DNA of 64,000 nt from Adiantum capillus-veneris (GCA_014529385.2 CM043962.1:88041680-88105679); one strand, 5' to 3'; positions 12,845 through 24,125 are shown, numbered from the stretch's first letter. The notes: generated from the sequence alone by a model not told the origin. A program made the numbers and translations.

Positions 12845-13171
12845 TTAAGGTGAGAAAAAGCTCAACTTCTCCTTGTTGACCACCTTTGTAAACATGTTTG
12901 CAAGATTTTCACTTGTATGCACCTTTCCTAGCTTTAGATGTCCCTCTTCAAAAAGAGTGCGTATGAAGTGATATCTCACCTCAATATGCTTTTTCCTTGA
13001 ATGAAAGGTTGAGTTCTTCGCAAGATGGATAGCACTTTGGCTATCACTATACAAGACACAATTGTCTTGTTTGAATCCAAGCTCTTTTGAGAATCTGTGA
13101 AGCCACAGAATTTCTTTGCTTGCCTCCGTCATTGCTACATACTCTGCTTTCGTGGTAGAAAGTGAGACCAC
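12845..13171 (-). pseudogene. Copia RNase H domain
   Basis: Shows SLSTTKAEYVAMTEASKEI, then LYSDSQSAIHLAKN, then HIEVRYHFIR and the MFTK C-terminal block, all standard for copia RNase H. It is in the same frame as the RT ORF and separated from it by a single TAG where the usual VSW(V)SKLQK tryptophan is expected, consistent with TGG to TAG. It degrades the RNA strand of the RNA-DNA hybrid during reverse transcription. The copy is inactive as it stands. Confidence 0.9.
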
Positions 13172-13189
13172 TTTTTGTAGCTTTGAAGC

Positions 13190-14397
13190 CTAGCTTACTG
13201 ATGTGCCTCCAACCGTGAAGACATAGCCAGTAGTGCTCCTTCGAGTATCTTTGTCACTTGCCATATCTGCATCAGCATACCCTTCTAGAAAAATATAAGT
13301 TCCTCCAAAATACAAAGCATTTGTTGTTGTCCCTTTTAGATACCTAAGTATCCACTTCACAGTTTGCCAGTGCTCTTTAGTTGGGTTGTCCATGAACCTA
13401 CTTACAACTGCCACTGCATGTGAACTGTCTGGCCACGTCCAGACCATAGCATACATAAGAGAACCTATCATTGCAGCATATGGAACTTCAGACATATAGG
13501 CTATCTCTTCTTGTGTCTTTAGACACATATCCTTGGTTAGTTTAAGGTGACAAGCCAAAGGTGTAGAAAGTGTTTTTGCATTTTGCATTGCAAACCTTTC
13601 TAGTACCTTCTTGATGTGGTCCTCTTGAGATAGCTTTATTGTCTTCTTTGTCCTGTGCCTTGATATCTTCATACCAAGTATCCTCTTTGCAGAACCTAAA
13701 TATTTCATTGAAAAAGATTTCGATAACTCCTCTTTTAGGTCTTTGATGTCCTGCATGTTAGTACTTGCAATCAACATGTCATCAACATACAACATTAGGA
13801 TGATGAATTTTCCATCTCTCAAATTCTTTGTGTAGACGCAGTGATCTCAGTTGCATCTTGTGAATCGTGATCCAATGTCCAACGATCGAACTTCAAGTAC
13901 CATTTTCTTGATGCTTGCTTTAAACCATACAAGCTCTTCTTTAATCTACAAACCATTTTTTCCTTACCTTTTACTTCATACCCCTTTGGTTGAATCATGT
14001 AGATTTCCTCCTCTAAGTCATTGTGAGTGAATGCTGTATTTACATCCATTTGCTCAAGATTTAAATCATGAGCAGCCACAAGGCTTAAGACAATTCTAAT
14101 TGAGTTTATTTTTACAACAGGAGAAAATATTTCATTGAAATCAATACCTTTCTTTTGAGAAAACCCTTTTACCATAAGCTTAGACTTGTACCTTTTCTTC
14201 CCATCTTCTTCTTCCTTTAGATTATACACCCAATTGTTCTGAAGTTCCCGCTTACCTTTAGACAAATCAACAAACTCCCATGTTTGGTTGCGATGTAATG
14301 AGTCCATCTCCACTTGCATGCTCTTCATCCATTCTTCTTTGGATTCATGTTGCATAGCTTCTTCATATGATTTTGGCTCTCTAGAATCTGAGATCAA
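13190..14397 (-). pseudogene. Copia reverse transcriptase, one frameshift
   Basis: The upstream frame (13819-14397) begins near EPKSYEEAMQ and has WMKSMQVEMDSL, VVKINSIRIVLSLVA, LEQMDVNTAF and KSLYGLKQASRKWYLKF. The downstream frame (13190-13822) continues GKFIILMLYVDDMLIAS, with the intact YVDD catalytic box, then YLGSAKRILGMKI, CYMSEVPYA-like and DADMASDKDTRRSTTGYVF. A frameshift near 13850 separates the halves. The family usually reads LYGLKQAPRQWY; here it is ASRKWY. Together this is the whole copia RT plus the start of RNase H. Confidence 0.93.
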
Positions 14398-14437
14398 GAG
14401 ATGGTTGAAGGAAAGAATGAACCTTTCTCAAGGTCTA

Positions 14438-15502
14438 TGTTGAAAGGTCAATCTTTCAACAACGCTTCCACAAAGATTCCATAAATATTCCTCAAAGATT
14501 CTCTAAAGATTCCAAATAAAGATGCTGATGAAGTGATGAAAACGAAGATGGATGGGGTGATGTGAAGATACAAGCTCATGGACATCATCGAATATCCCGT
14601 TATTATTATTTTGAGCCATTACGGCCACTTTTGTAATGTTTACGGGAACTTCATATTTTAAGTCGACAATTGTGTTTTGGCCATAGATGCTTGTTGGATG
14701 AGCAAAGCCAGCTCACAGTGTTGTAATTAAGCTCTATAGAAGCCTAGGGACAAATCAGGTCATTTTGGTCGGACATTAGGTTTTCCAAGGCTTAGTATAT
14801 AAGCCAAAACCTAAAGCTTTGTAAGGAGACTTCTAATAAATCTGATCTTCTGTGTCGTTGGGAGACTGCAAGAGAGTGAGAGAGTGTGTATGTGTGCTAC
14901 AGGAGCTACGGTGGTCGGAATCGCAAATGGAGAGCAGCAGTGAGTTGCCAACGAGGAGAGCTACGCGTTGATGCTTACATCACACGCGTTCGTCTGTGTT
15001 TTGGCAAATTCACCCGCTAGCTACTTTTGGAGTTTCGGTGAGTAACTGTTGTCCGTTTTTGCATTTCAGCATATCCACGCGATCAGAGCGAGTAGAGCTA
15101 CACATTAGGCACTTTAGTTTTCGGAAACGTTGACCTGCAAAAACCGGCCAGACATACTACGCGTTTTTGCACGGAGGGTATTGAGTAGGTTTTTTCGGTC
15201 ACGGACCTTAGGGAGAGTGGCCTATTGGTGTTGATAGGATATCCCTCAAGTTTCGTAACGTTTCAAGAATGTCTAATGGGCTTTTAGCTTATGGTAGCAT
15301 CATAGGAGACTCTCACATTCGCAGAACCGATGGCATGTAGATTTGATATCTCTGTAGGAAGTAGTCATTAGTCGGTCGAGTATAGGTTGACACCCTTTGC
15401 TTGCTTCAACGCGCCTGCGGGTCGAGCTTTGTCCTCAGTTGACATTATATGTTAGGTGAGTTCTCGCTATGCTGACGTCCGTCGCGGCGTATCCGTCCAA
15501 CA
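14438..15502 (+). repeat. Left LTR of the nested gypsy element (1065 bp)
   Basis: Begins TGTTGAAAG, 6-nt loop, CTTTCAACA, a perfect 9-bp inverted repeat, and ends ATCCGTCCAACA. U3 has TATATAAG at 14796-14803; AATAAA at 14835-14840 is a plausible poly(A) signal just downstream. A half-palindrome GACATACTACGCG lies near 15150, related to the leader palindromes. Confidence 0.95.
14796..14803 (+). promoter_or_regulatory. LTR TATA box
   Basis: TATATAAG within U3, conserved in the right LTR near 24484. It is followed about 30-40 bp later by AATAAA, giving a short predicted R region. Confidence 0.6.
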
Positions 15503-15521
15503 TTGGCGCCGCTGCCGGGGA
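15503..15521 (+). other. Primer-binding site, tRNA-Asp-like
   Basis: TTGGCGCCGCTGCCGGGGA directly follows the LTR. It matches the TGGCGCCGTTGCCGGGGA PBS of Athila/Tat-type plant elements, complementary to the 3' end of tRNA-Asp, with one difference. Confidence 0.85.
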
Positions 15522-18500
15522 CGAGAGCCCTAAGTAGGTGACCGAGACTAGTCCTTGAGGATAGAGGTCCCTCTGGCTTGCCAGAGTATATTCATTCTTT
15601 TAGATAGGATCGGAGAGTGGTGGACTCTTTTGGTCTTAGAGGGAGTCTAGGGAGCGTGTGTCTGGCCTAAATCCTTCATCTTAGGTAGTATTAGGTGGTA
15701 GTTGGTTGTGGTGTAGAGAGTAGGAGTTGGAGTGGTAGATGTGGTGGTACGTTGACTTGAGAGTCCGTGTGAGGCCAGGAAGCAACCGAGACATCAAAAT
15801 CACCATCTCACATTGATGAGTAGGAGTAGGCTAAGTAGGATATCTTGATTGTTGATCTAGAGTACTTTATGCATGTCTTATTTGCTGTTAGGCTCATCAG
15901 AGAAGTGGAAAACGCTAAGTAGGAAAGACTGTAAGTTGTGTTTGGAAGCTGATTTGAAGTCCAAAAGTTTCTGTGATTATTGCTGAGAGCTCTACAGAGC
16001 ATAGAGAGTACTACTGCCAGAAAAAATCTGCATTTTAAGACAGTAGACATCCTACGCGTAGGATGTCTCTAGGGCACTTTTGGTAGGGAATTTGGGAAAA
16101 CTGAGGTTACCAATGTGTTCAGAAGGGGGGGTTTACCCTAAGTATACATTGAAACTAAAGTTTTGACCAACTCTTGACACCCAAAAGACCAAAGACGGAG
16201 TGTCAAAAACGCGAAAACAAGAAACGTAAGATTCTGAGCCCAATTTTGCATAAAAACTGGTAGGAATGCTTGAAAAGTAGTGCTCAAGACTTGGGGATGC
16301 CTGTGGATGAATTCTGCCACAAATTTCATCAGTAGACATCCTACGCGTAGGATGTCTAGAGAGTGATTCTGGAAGCAAAAATCAAGTTTTGGCATCATAC
16401 CCATATTCTGCATGTTGTGTTGGACACACACACCAAAGCTCATGTCATTTGGACATATAGGCTGAGAGTTAAGGGGATGTTACTCTTTCAGAGAAATATT
16501 TTCCCAAAAGTGGTGATTCTGAGCAATTTTGACATCCAAAATTTGTTGTGATCACATATTCTTGTTATATGCATCAAGAAGCACCTTAGGTAGAAACAGA
16601 AGTCCATTCTGAGAAAAAAAGACATCCTACGCATAGGATGTCTACAGGGTGATCTGGTGGAAATTTTGAAATTCTGAGTTGACCAGTGTGTTCAGAAGGT
16701 AGGTTTTACCCTATTTTCACATGGAAGGGGGAACTTGACCATATCTTGATAGGATAAGGCCAGATAGACTGAAATTGCCAGACATCCTACCCAAATTGTG
16801 CCAAGGCATTATTCCAAGACCAAAACCATAGGATGGCTGCAGGAGCATGATCTGCATGATATATTGAGTGACTGAGAGAGTTTCCATCTCATTTGGGGGA
16901 GAAACGGGGGTCCTAAGCAGACTTTAGCACTTTTGACTGAAAAAGACTAGAACAGCTAAAATTGGGGTCTTTTGAAATCCAAAACAAAATCTGAGCATAT
17001 CACTGGGTTGCTGACATCAAGGGGAAGCTTTGGGACAAGTCTGGGGTCAAACAGGCCAAAAAGACATACTACGCGTAGGATGTCTCAAGGCCATTGCTAG
17101 GTCCAAATGAAATTCTGAGCATACCACAGTGATCAGCACCTTAAGGAGAGTCTGTGGTTTAAATTTGGGTTCATTCTGAGCAAAAAGACATCCTACGCGT
17201 AGGATGTCTAATGCATAATTCTGAAACCAAAATTCTACTGTGACCATACCATGCTGTCATATAGCCTTAGGCAAGCCTCCTACTCAAATTTGGTCCAATT
17301 TGGAGCTGATTTGACTTAGAAATTCATCAAAACAGACATCAGGCTTTTGGAACAGATTCTTGATCATTTGACCAACCTATAGGTGTCAGAATCAAAAAGT
17401 AAAAAGAGCTGTGAGATCAGCACATCAAGGGGAAGCTCCAGTGCAAGTTTGAGCTGAAACAGAGCAAAAAGACATCCTACGCGTAGGATGTCTCCAGGGT
17501 CATAAAGTGGTCAAAATTCTACTTTGGCCATATAGGGAGGTTTTAAGGGTCTCAAGGATTCCAGAACATTTTTCAAAAGTGAATTTAGACCTTGTTTGAC
17601 CTATTTACCAAGCAAAGACAAGAATTGTCAAACATCCTACTCTTGGAGTGCACTAGAAGCTCTTGCAGCCAAATCTTGACCTATTGGCATCCAAATTCAA
17701 ATCTAAGCATACCATTGTGTTACTGAGCACTAGGAGAATCTTGGGATCAAGTTTGGAAAAAATCTAAGCAGTTAGACATCCTACGCGTAGGATGTCTCCA
17801 GCTTGATTTAGGACTCCAAACAAACCTATGAGCACACCACTGTGATCAGAACATCAAGGAGAATCTGGGGTGAAAATTTCAAGTCATTCTAAGCAAAAAG
17901 ACATCCTACATGTAGGATGTCTCAAGGCCATTATTAGGTCCAAAGGAAATTCTGAGCATACCATTGTGTTGCTGGACTTAAGGGGAGTCTCTGGACCAAA
18001 TTTTGTTAAATTCTGAGCATATAGACATCCTACACGTAGGATGTCTCCAGGCCAATTTTAGGGTCAAAACTGAAATTTTGACCATACAGAAGTGTTCACA
18101 GTGTCACAAAGATCCCAAATCTTCTTCCATTCTAAACTGCATTTCACTGTTTTGGCCATAACTTTCACAAACGGTATCGGATTGGAAAAGTTTTTATATC
18201 AAAACGTAGCTTGAGAGCGACTCTACAGATCTTAGAGTAGAACTTGAACTAAATGCATGCCAACGTCAACCATTTAGTTCAACTTTGAAAAAAACGTCGT
18301 TTAAGGCCTCAAAATGCATCCAGAAGTCAGGGATGTCTAAAACCGACAGTTCGAAAGAATTGTGAGAAAACGGTCACGGTTTTGAAGACTGCTAAGTTAG
18401 CAAATTGAAATTATCTTTTGGGAAAACCATTGGTCACCCGCTGGAAGGTGCTCAAGGAACAAGTGTGGTCGTTAAAGGTACATCAAGGATTTATGCATTC

Positions 18501-18900
18501 ATTGTGAAAAAGCTTGCCACCTAAATAGAATTTTGTAGATTGTGTGCTAAAGTGAACACAGGTTAGCTCGACTCAAGAATCGCTACAAAGGGAGAAGTCG
18601 TTGCAGTATAATGGTAAGTTGCATAACTTATCACAGTGCTTCCACTAGATCGAGGCCTGCTAAAAAGCTCTAGGAAAAGCAAGCAAGACAGTATCAGTCT
18701 TGGCAAGCAAGGGAGCTAAGAAGTTCAAGCAGTGCAAGCAAAACCCAATTCAGAAAACTCAGAAATTAAGGCATCCACAAAAGCTGAGGACCTCAAGCGA
18801 AAAAGACCGACACAAGGGTGCTAATAGTTTTTATTAGCATTGAGGCAAGCAATTAGAGCTATCACTGAACAGGTACAACAAGGGAGTCAAGACGAAAGCA
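15522..18900 (+). other. Long untranslated leader of the nested gypsy element
   Basis: About 3.4 kb between PBS and the first ORF without long reading frames. It contains tandem-like units of about 124 and 285-304 bp, each ending at a 24-bp palindrome (next entry). Recurring phrases include TTCTGAGCATACCA, GTGTTGCTGA, ATCAAGGGGA and GAGCAAAAAGACATC. The same leader occurs at 48820-50340. Confidence 0.8.
16045..18046. repeat. Array of nine 24-bp palindromes in the leader
   Basis: The palindrome is AGACATCCTACG followed directly by its reverse complement. Copies start at 16045, 16334, 16620 (one mismatch), 17062 (one mismatch), 17186, 17470, 17774, 17899 (centre changed from CGCG to CATG and still a perfect palindrome) and 18023 (one mismatch). 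Degenerate half-sites lie near 16782, 17334 and 17628. Spacing is about 124 bp or 285-304 bp, with one larger gap of 442 bp. The repeats keep far better than the sequence between them. Confidence 0.95.
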
Positions 18901-19377
18901 ATGGCATCTCAAAGGAATCAGACCAGTCAGGAAGAATCTTCAAGTACATCCACAGATATTACAAGAGAGCAAATTCGGATCTATCTGATTGGATACTACA
19001 AAGGACTGCCATGCTATGAGGATGTCAATCAGAATTTGTACATCAAGACAAAGAAAGATACAGAGGAAACTCGGACATCTCAATATGTGGAAGTTGAAAC
19101 AGCGAAGAATGTACTACACCCACATCCAAATTTCATGGAAGACTGTCTGGGATCAATTTACATGAGGCACGGAAAATACATCGACAATGAGATAGAAATG
19201 TTGTACAAGGATCAACTTACAGAACTCTACGCATATCCTCCAAGTATTTTTCTGTACAAAGCACAAGATGGAAAACAGAAGTTTGGTACCCTCTATGGCG
19301 ACGAAGACGGTCAATACTACAGGGCTATCACAAGTCATGAAGTTCCTGTAGAAAACAATCATTACTTTACAGCATAA
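18901..19377 (+). pseudogene. ORF1-like module protein, N-terminal part (158 aa)
   Basis: ATG at 18901 begins MASQRNQTSQEESSSTSTD, followed by an acidic/basic polypeptide with LYGDEDGQYYRAI near its end. The DxxGxYYxxI pattern recurs in the next ORF and in the ORF at 52298, so I read it as part of an upstream accessory protein, like the ORF1 of Tat/Ogre elements whose function is unknown. It ends in TAA and the same frame reopens at 19405, suggesting one original ORF. No enzymatic motif. Confidence 0.7.
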
Positions 19378-19404
19378 GCGTTTGGCTCAAGAGGAGAAGA
19401 CTAC

Positions 19405-20571
19405 ATGTCTAAAGGTGGTAATGTATACCATCTCGTCATGGGTTTACCTCTAACTACGCACTTGGAAGAGTTAACAACTACATCTGTCACTACACAAATG
19501 GGTGGCACAACACAAGGCACAACATGGAAAGACACAACACAAGTCTCGTGCACTGCACCAACACAAGAGGTACCAGCTATGAAGATAGCCCAACTTCAAA
19601 AAGAACTAGCTTGGTCTCAAGAGCTACTTAACAAAGCACAAGAAGTCATATCATCAGGCATTGAAAAGATGCTAACATCAGATATGGAACACTCTCAAAT
19701 GGGGGGATTTCAAACTCAACAAAGAGACCCTATATCTTCAAGAGTGGGATTAAGAAGTCCATCTTTACAAGAAGCAATGTCCTTTTCAGGAGTCCAAGTG
19801 GAATTTCAAGAAGCATTGGAAGATGCCGAGCCGGAGGAGAGACCAATGGAAATTCACAATGCCCAATGTAAAAGGTCAGGTCAAGATGTCATCGTGGTCG
19901 ACAAATACGATAGGCACTATGAAATAGCCGATGTGAAAAATATGGATGAGTTTAGCAATTGTGGGCAACCTGTAAGTCACATACTTGGACCCCGTCCAAA
20001 AGCACCATCAAGGGAAACGGAAAACAAAGATTCGGTTCAATCTTCACCCTCGGTGCAGAACTCGCCAAAATCAACTCGAAAACATAGCCCTAAGGCTATG
20101 CAGAAGCCCCACGTCAAAGACCATATACTGATGGAAGAGTTAGCATCACAACTACTAGAAATCATGGATAGTGATTTGATCTTGTATGCAAGCAATAATG
20201 GAAGCTATTTTCAGCTTCTCAAGGACAAGACGATGAAGGATAAAGAGACAAAGCCAGTGGATACACCTAAGTCAGTCGTAATCTATAGGTTCATGCATGC
20301 AAAGAAGAGGTCATATCTGTATCTAGATACCACAAGAAACCATTATCAGCAGTATTATGGAAAGCTGCCTCGTCCAAAGGGTGCACATGTTGAGATAACA
20401 ACATATTGCGACCAATGTGCCATTGGTCATTTAGTGAAGGTCTGCCCAGCAAAGCTCTACATGGAAAAGAAGAAGCAACAAGCCAAAAGCAAAGTTCAGA
20501 CAGTGACAACAAGGGAACGGAAGAAGGAATCCTCAACAAGATCTCCGAAAAAGAAGCAGATCTTGTCGTAG
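19405..20571 (+). pseudogene. ORF1-like accessory protein with module repeats and a zinc-knuckle-like motif (388 aa)
   Basis: In frame with the preceding ORF. It has a coiled region (KIAQLQKELAWSQELLNKAQ), then three modules of the form hydrophobic-x-D-xx-x-x-x-Y: VVDKYDRHYEI, LYASNNGSYFQLL and LYLDTTRNHYQQY. Near residue 335 it has CDQCAIGHLVKVC (C-x2-C-x3-H-x4-C), close to the second knuckle of the gag at 54.9 kb (CTECGVTHLIPDF). The C-terminus is lysine-rich (KKKQQAKSK). Likely nucleic-acid binding by composition; that is inference. No capsid-type gag pattern was seen. Confidence 0.7.
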
Positions 20572-20598
20572 AGCACAAAAGATAGGCTCAAGACACAA

Positions 20599-21539
20599 TT
20601 GCTTGAACTCAAGGGTGTCAATGACATTATCATAGAGAATCAGGCTTTCAAAAAAGATCAATTGAATCAGCTGATTCAAGATCGTTTAAGGAACCTCAGT
20701 GAGGACAAGTCAGAGCATCCACAAGGTGATGAAGATGAAGCTCGTAGTTCAAGGTTCGAGAGCAAAAGAAGCCAAGATTCTAACGATAGTGAGCCAACAC
20801 AAGAAGGGGTGGCAGAGGTAACAAAAATCTTAGTGCCACATCACAAGTGGAAGACATGCAAATAGAGTCAATGGATGAAGCTGAAAGTCTACCAAATAAA
20901 TTTTCTATTGTGGACTCCTCATTGGTGATTGAACAAATCAAAGAGTATGAGAAGCTAAAAGAAGATGTAACTGAAGACATACAATGCACAGAAGAACAGA
21001 AAATGATTGAGTCCAAGATTGACTACCAAGGACAAGCAATACAGGATATGAATGAATATTTTCGAGAAGAGACTCTACAAAAACCCATGGAACAATGGAA
21101 ACCAAAGGCCACGGCGACCATTGAATTAGAAGAAGAGAGTAAACCTCAACATCCTGCTACACAAGCTTCAAAACATTTCCAAGAAGAAAAGTCACCATTG
21201 AATGACCTTCAAGTGCTAGAAGAAGTAAATAGTGACAGAGAGCTTCTAAAATCAAGAATCAAGGCGTCACAGTCAGAAACTAGCAATGAACACCAACAAG
21301 CAGCTACAGTAGAAGATAGTAAGCACTTGGGACATGCTACAACCAGTCAAATGACAAAGAAGTTCAACATACAAGAGGATGACAAAGCCTTCAAGGCACA
21401 AAAGTCTAAGAAAAGTACCGAAAGCAACGAGGACATCAGTTACTTGGCAGCCAACAAGAAGATTAAATTCTCGTTGGATGTGCATGAGAAACTAAAATTC
21501 AACTTTACAGCAGAGATAGATTGCACTGCCCACGACTAA
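20599..21539 (+). pseudogene. Charged, coiled-coil-like linker region, two frames
   Basis: Frame 1 (20599-20865) gives ELKGVNDIIIENQAFKKDQL and an acidic serine-rich stretch. After a frameshift near 20850, a second frame (20847-21539) gives 230 residues rich in E, K and Q (IEQIKEYEKLKEDVTEDIQ). The frame returns to 1 at about 21540, so two compensating shifts bracket it. The end of this ORF reads FTAEIDCTAHD, which lines up with the catalytic STALLDSGAQE of the protease-like domain at 60.9 kb. No independent function can be assigned. Confidence 0.6.
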
Positions 21540-21747
21540 TGTCATGTCTTATGGGCTATGGTTACTTCTAGGTAAGCCAAAACTGTATGAAATTCAGGTA
21601 CAGGTTCCTATATCACATGGAATAGCCGTGACAAGTTTAGGGATTGCAGAAGCTTCCCTTAAACTACGGTCAAAGGTAATCAAAGACAAATTCCTAGTGG
21701 TGGATTCATCGAAAATGAGTACGCATTTGATTTTGTCCAAGCAATGA
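21500..21747 (+). pseudogene. Retropepsin-like domain remnant, catalytic motif lost
   Basis: After FTAEIDCTAHD (frame 0) the frame-1 ORF gives MSYGLWLLL, then ISHGIAVTSLG and DKFLVVDSSKMSTHLIL. These match, in order, LLDSGAQENLISYGLYQQL, SHPLTTLGW and HKFYVVEDESTQHPMML of the post-integrase protease-like domain at 60841-61230. The catalytic D-S-G is D-C-T here and a frameshift falls right after it, so this copy cannot be an active protease. Its position directly before the basic W-motif region is the same in both elements. Confidence 0.65.
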
Positions 21748-21756
21748 GCAAAAACA

Positions 21757-22925
21757 TTGGCAGAAGAACCTGGATTTTCAACAATGGTCATCACGACTAG
21801 CTCTCAAGAAATCCAGCCTACTACTACAAGATTATCGGCTTCCGACAAAGGCAAAGCCAAAATGAGCCTACAAATGTCCTACCAACAGAAGCAACCCCTT
21901 AAATCGGAGTCTTCAATCCAGCCCCGAAAAGTTCAAGACAGAGCTTCGACATCAATTGACCACATGCTTCCACATGAAAGACAAACTCCAAAGAAAATCT
22001 TTCAACCGAAATACCCTACACTGCGCGATCATCGTCGACAAAAATCTTCAAAGGTCTACATCAAAGCTGAAGAAATCAAGGCCAAGGACCCAATATGGGT
22101 AAATGAGCCTAGCCGATTGACGAAAGGTAAACACATGGGATGGATAACCTCCCACTACATCTTAGAAGAGCAAGGCTATTATGAGGGTCAAAAGAAACTT
22201 TGGTTACCAAAACCACAGACCTCGGCTTATGTGGTGGATAAAGGTTTCAAAAGGCGTCCCCAAAAGCAACAAAGATCATATTTATATCACCAAAGGAGAC
22301 CAACCAACAAGGCTCGCCAAAGGGATGCACGAAATTTCAAATCCAACTGGCCTTCATACCAACATAGGACTTCATCGATAAATAATACCAAAAATGGCAC
22401 TCTTGTACATCTCAATACGACATCAAAAACATCATGGGAAGTGCCATCTACAATTCTTCAAGCACAAGGTTACTATCAAGGAAATCAAAGAATCTGGCTA
22501 CCAAAGATGCCAAGTAAACATTCTTCAAGCAAACGACTTCAGCTTGAAAATAATCGCAATTTCACGGGAGGCAAAATCAAGGACAATGTCACACTCAAGG
22601 CAAAGGATATCTGCAAAGACATGCTAATCACACGATGCAGATACAAATGGGTGCCAAAATAAAAACACATACCGAAGAAGATTGAAGTCGTCTCTAGCTC
22701 TCAAGAAATTTCAAGACATGATAGACAAAGTGTTACGGGGAATGGAGCGAGCCAATCTTCTCAACCAAGGGACCAACAAAAACAAAAAGAAATTTTGACA
22801 ACCAAGGTCACCCAGGTATGGCTAAAGAAACCAATATTGCCAGTATGGTCCTTTACAAATCCTCTCTTCGAGGATGGGAGTTTTGAATTTCAAAACCTAT
22901 TCTTGGTCGAAAGCTCCCGAGAGTA
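21757..22925 (+). pseudogene. Basic C-terminal region with repeated (I/L)W(L/V)PK motifs
   Basis: In frame with the preceding ORF, 301 residues then a TAA at 22660 and about 85 more codons. Two longer repeats stand out: ILEEQGYYEGQKKLWLPK and ILQAQGYYQGNQRIWLPK. Further copies of the short motif are CRYKWVPK and KVTQVWLKKP. The rest is rich in K, R, Q and S. The ORF at 61249-61908 has the same motif set (KQIWIPKK, TRIWIPKQ). Similar W(V/I)PK motifs are known in the gag-protease linkers of some plant copia elements; here the region lies at the far 3' end. Function unknown; nucleic-acid or capsid binding is a guess. Confidence 0.7.
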
Positions 22926-24113
22926 AGACAAGTCGCCATAAAAATAATGGCATAAGAGTCCAGAGTTGGGCAGCTGAGCCACTAAATGAGCAAGCATTAG
23001 ATCCAAGCTTCATGTCTTAATATTTTTTGTGGTCTATGAGTCTAGATATTTAGATTAAAGCTCAAGCTGGAGAGTTGAGCATACATAAAGTCATGTCACT
23101 CATGCTGGAAGAGGTGAGCATAAGAGTCAAAGTCTACTATTTTAAATGGTGGAGTGGCGGAGTAGTCCAGAAAACACTCACGCACATGAACACAGTGAGG
23201 AGAGTGGAAAAAACCTCGTCGACAAAAACCCTTCTTGCGAGTAACGGCAGCTCTTGAAGTCAAATATCTTTTTGCTTCTCTAGCTACGTTCACTCCAGGA
23301 AGCACCCATTCAAACTCCTCTCGCACCGCATATTGTTTCCCATGCATCTATCTGTGCAAGCATATATAATGTCCCATCATTGGACATTTGCATTTGACAC
23401 GATTTGTGTTCCACCCATGCACTTACACAACAAAATGACGATGACGAAGTGGTAACAGGTTTCATAAGCATTTGCTCAACAACAATGACTCTGAATTCAA
23501 GCTACTAACAGTAATAGTAGCCATACGGCCATAAGTACTTTAACTCAACAAAACTCGGTTACATCAATACATAAGTACATATAGCCAGACATTTAATGGT
23601 GACTAAAGGCATTTTTTTTCCCACTGGGTTTTTCCCTTTAGTCCTATCCAGGTATCCAAGACCTTCATTTTGTAATATACGCCACATTTTAGTTTTACTA
23701 TTTTATTTTTCTTATAAAAGCACAGAAAAGCAGACCAACGACATCCCCAAACCACTACATTCTCATCAACTATAGGATCCAAGGGGAGCGGCCCAGAAAC
23801 AATTCAAAAAGGCTTCAAGTTTACAGGTACACGTGCAGGATGACACCCAAAGAACAAACAATATAGAGCTGCCACGATAAAGACTTGTTGCAACAACAAA
23901 CCTCACTCAACCTATTCACCCTACAACAACCAATCGGAGGGGGAGAGCTATGGCTTCAACTACACTACATGTACAAGAAAAAGGTAACTCTACAACATAC
24001 AAAGCATCTGGTAGAAGCAACTGTAACAACAAAAGATTCAACAAACACCAACACATGAACCACTTGCCAAGGCCACTGCAGACATAGGGTCTTGTCGAGG
24101 ACGACAAGACTTC
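22926..24113 (+). other. 3' untranslated region of the nested gypsy element
   Basis: About 1.2 kb without significant ORFs between the last coding block and the PPT. The final stretch (TTGTCGAGGACGACAAGAC, CGGAGGGGGAGAG) matches the end of the element at 62.1 kb. Confidence 0.7.
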
Positions 24114-24125
24114 GGAGGGGGAGAG
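24114..24125 (+). other. Polypurine tract of the nested gypsy element
   Basis: GGAGGGGGAGAG abuts the TG of the right LTR. Confidence 0.85.

Noticed and set aside
16133-17247. ORFs of 62-101 codons in the gypsy leader
   Set aside because: They follow the repeat units and palindromes, lie on both strands and are not kept in the second leader.
16045-18046. CRISPR-like array
   Set aside because: Regular short repeats, but the repeats are full palindromes, spacing is 124-442 bp, the genome is a plant, and the array lies inside an LTR element leader.
20291-21016. Minus-strand ORFs opposite the accessory proteins
   Set aside because: The plus-strand frames are longer, in phase with each other, and homologous to the 52-62 kb element.
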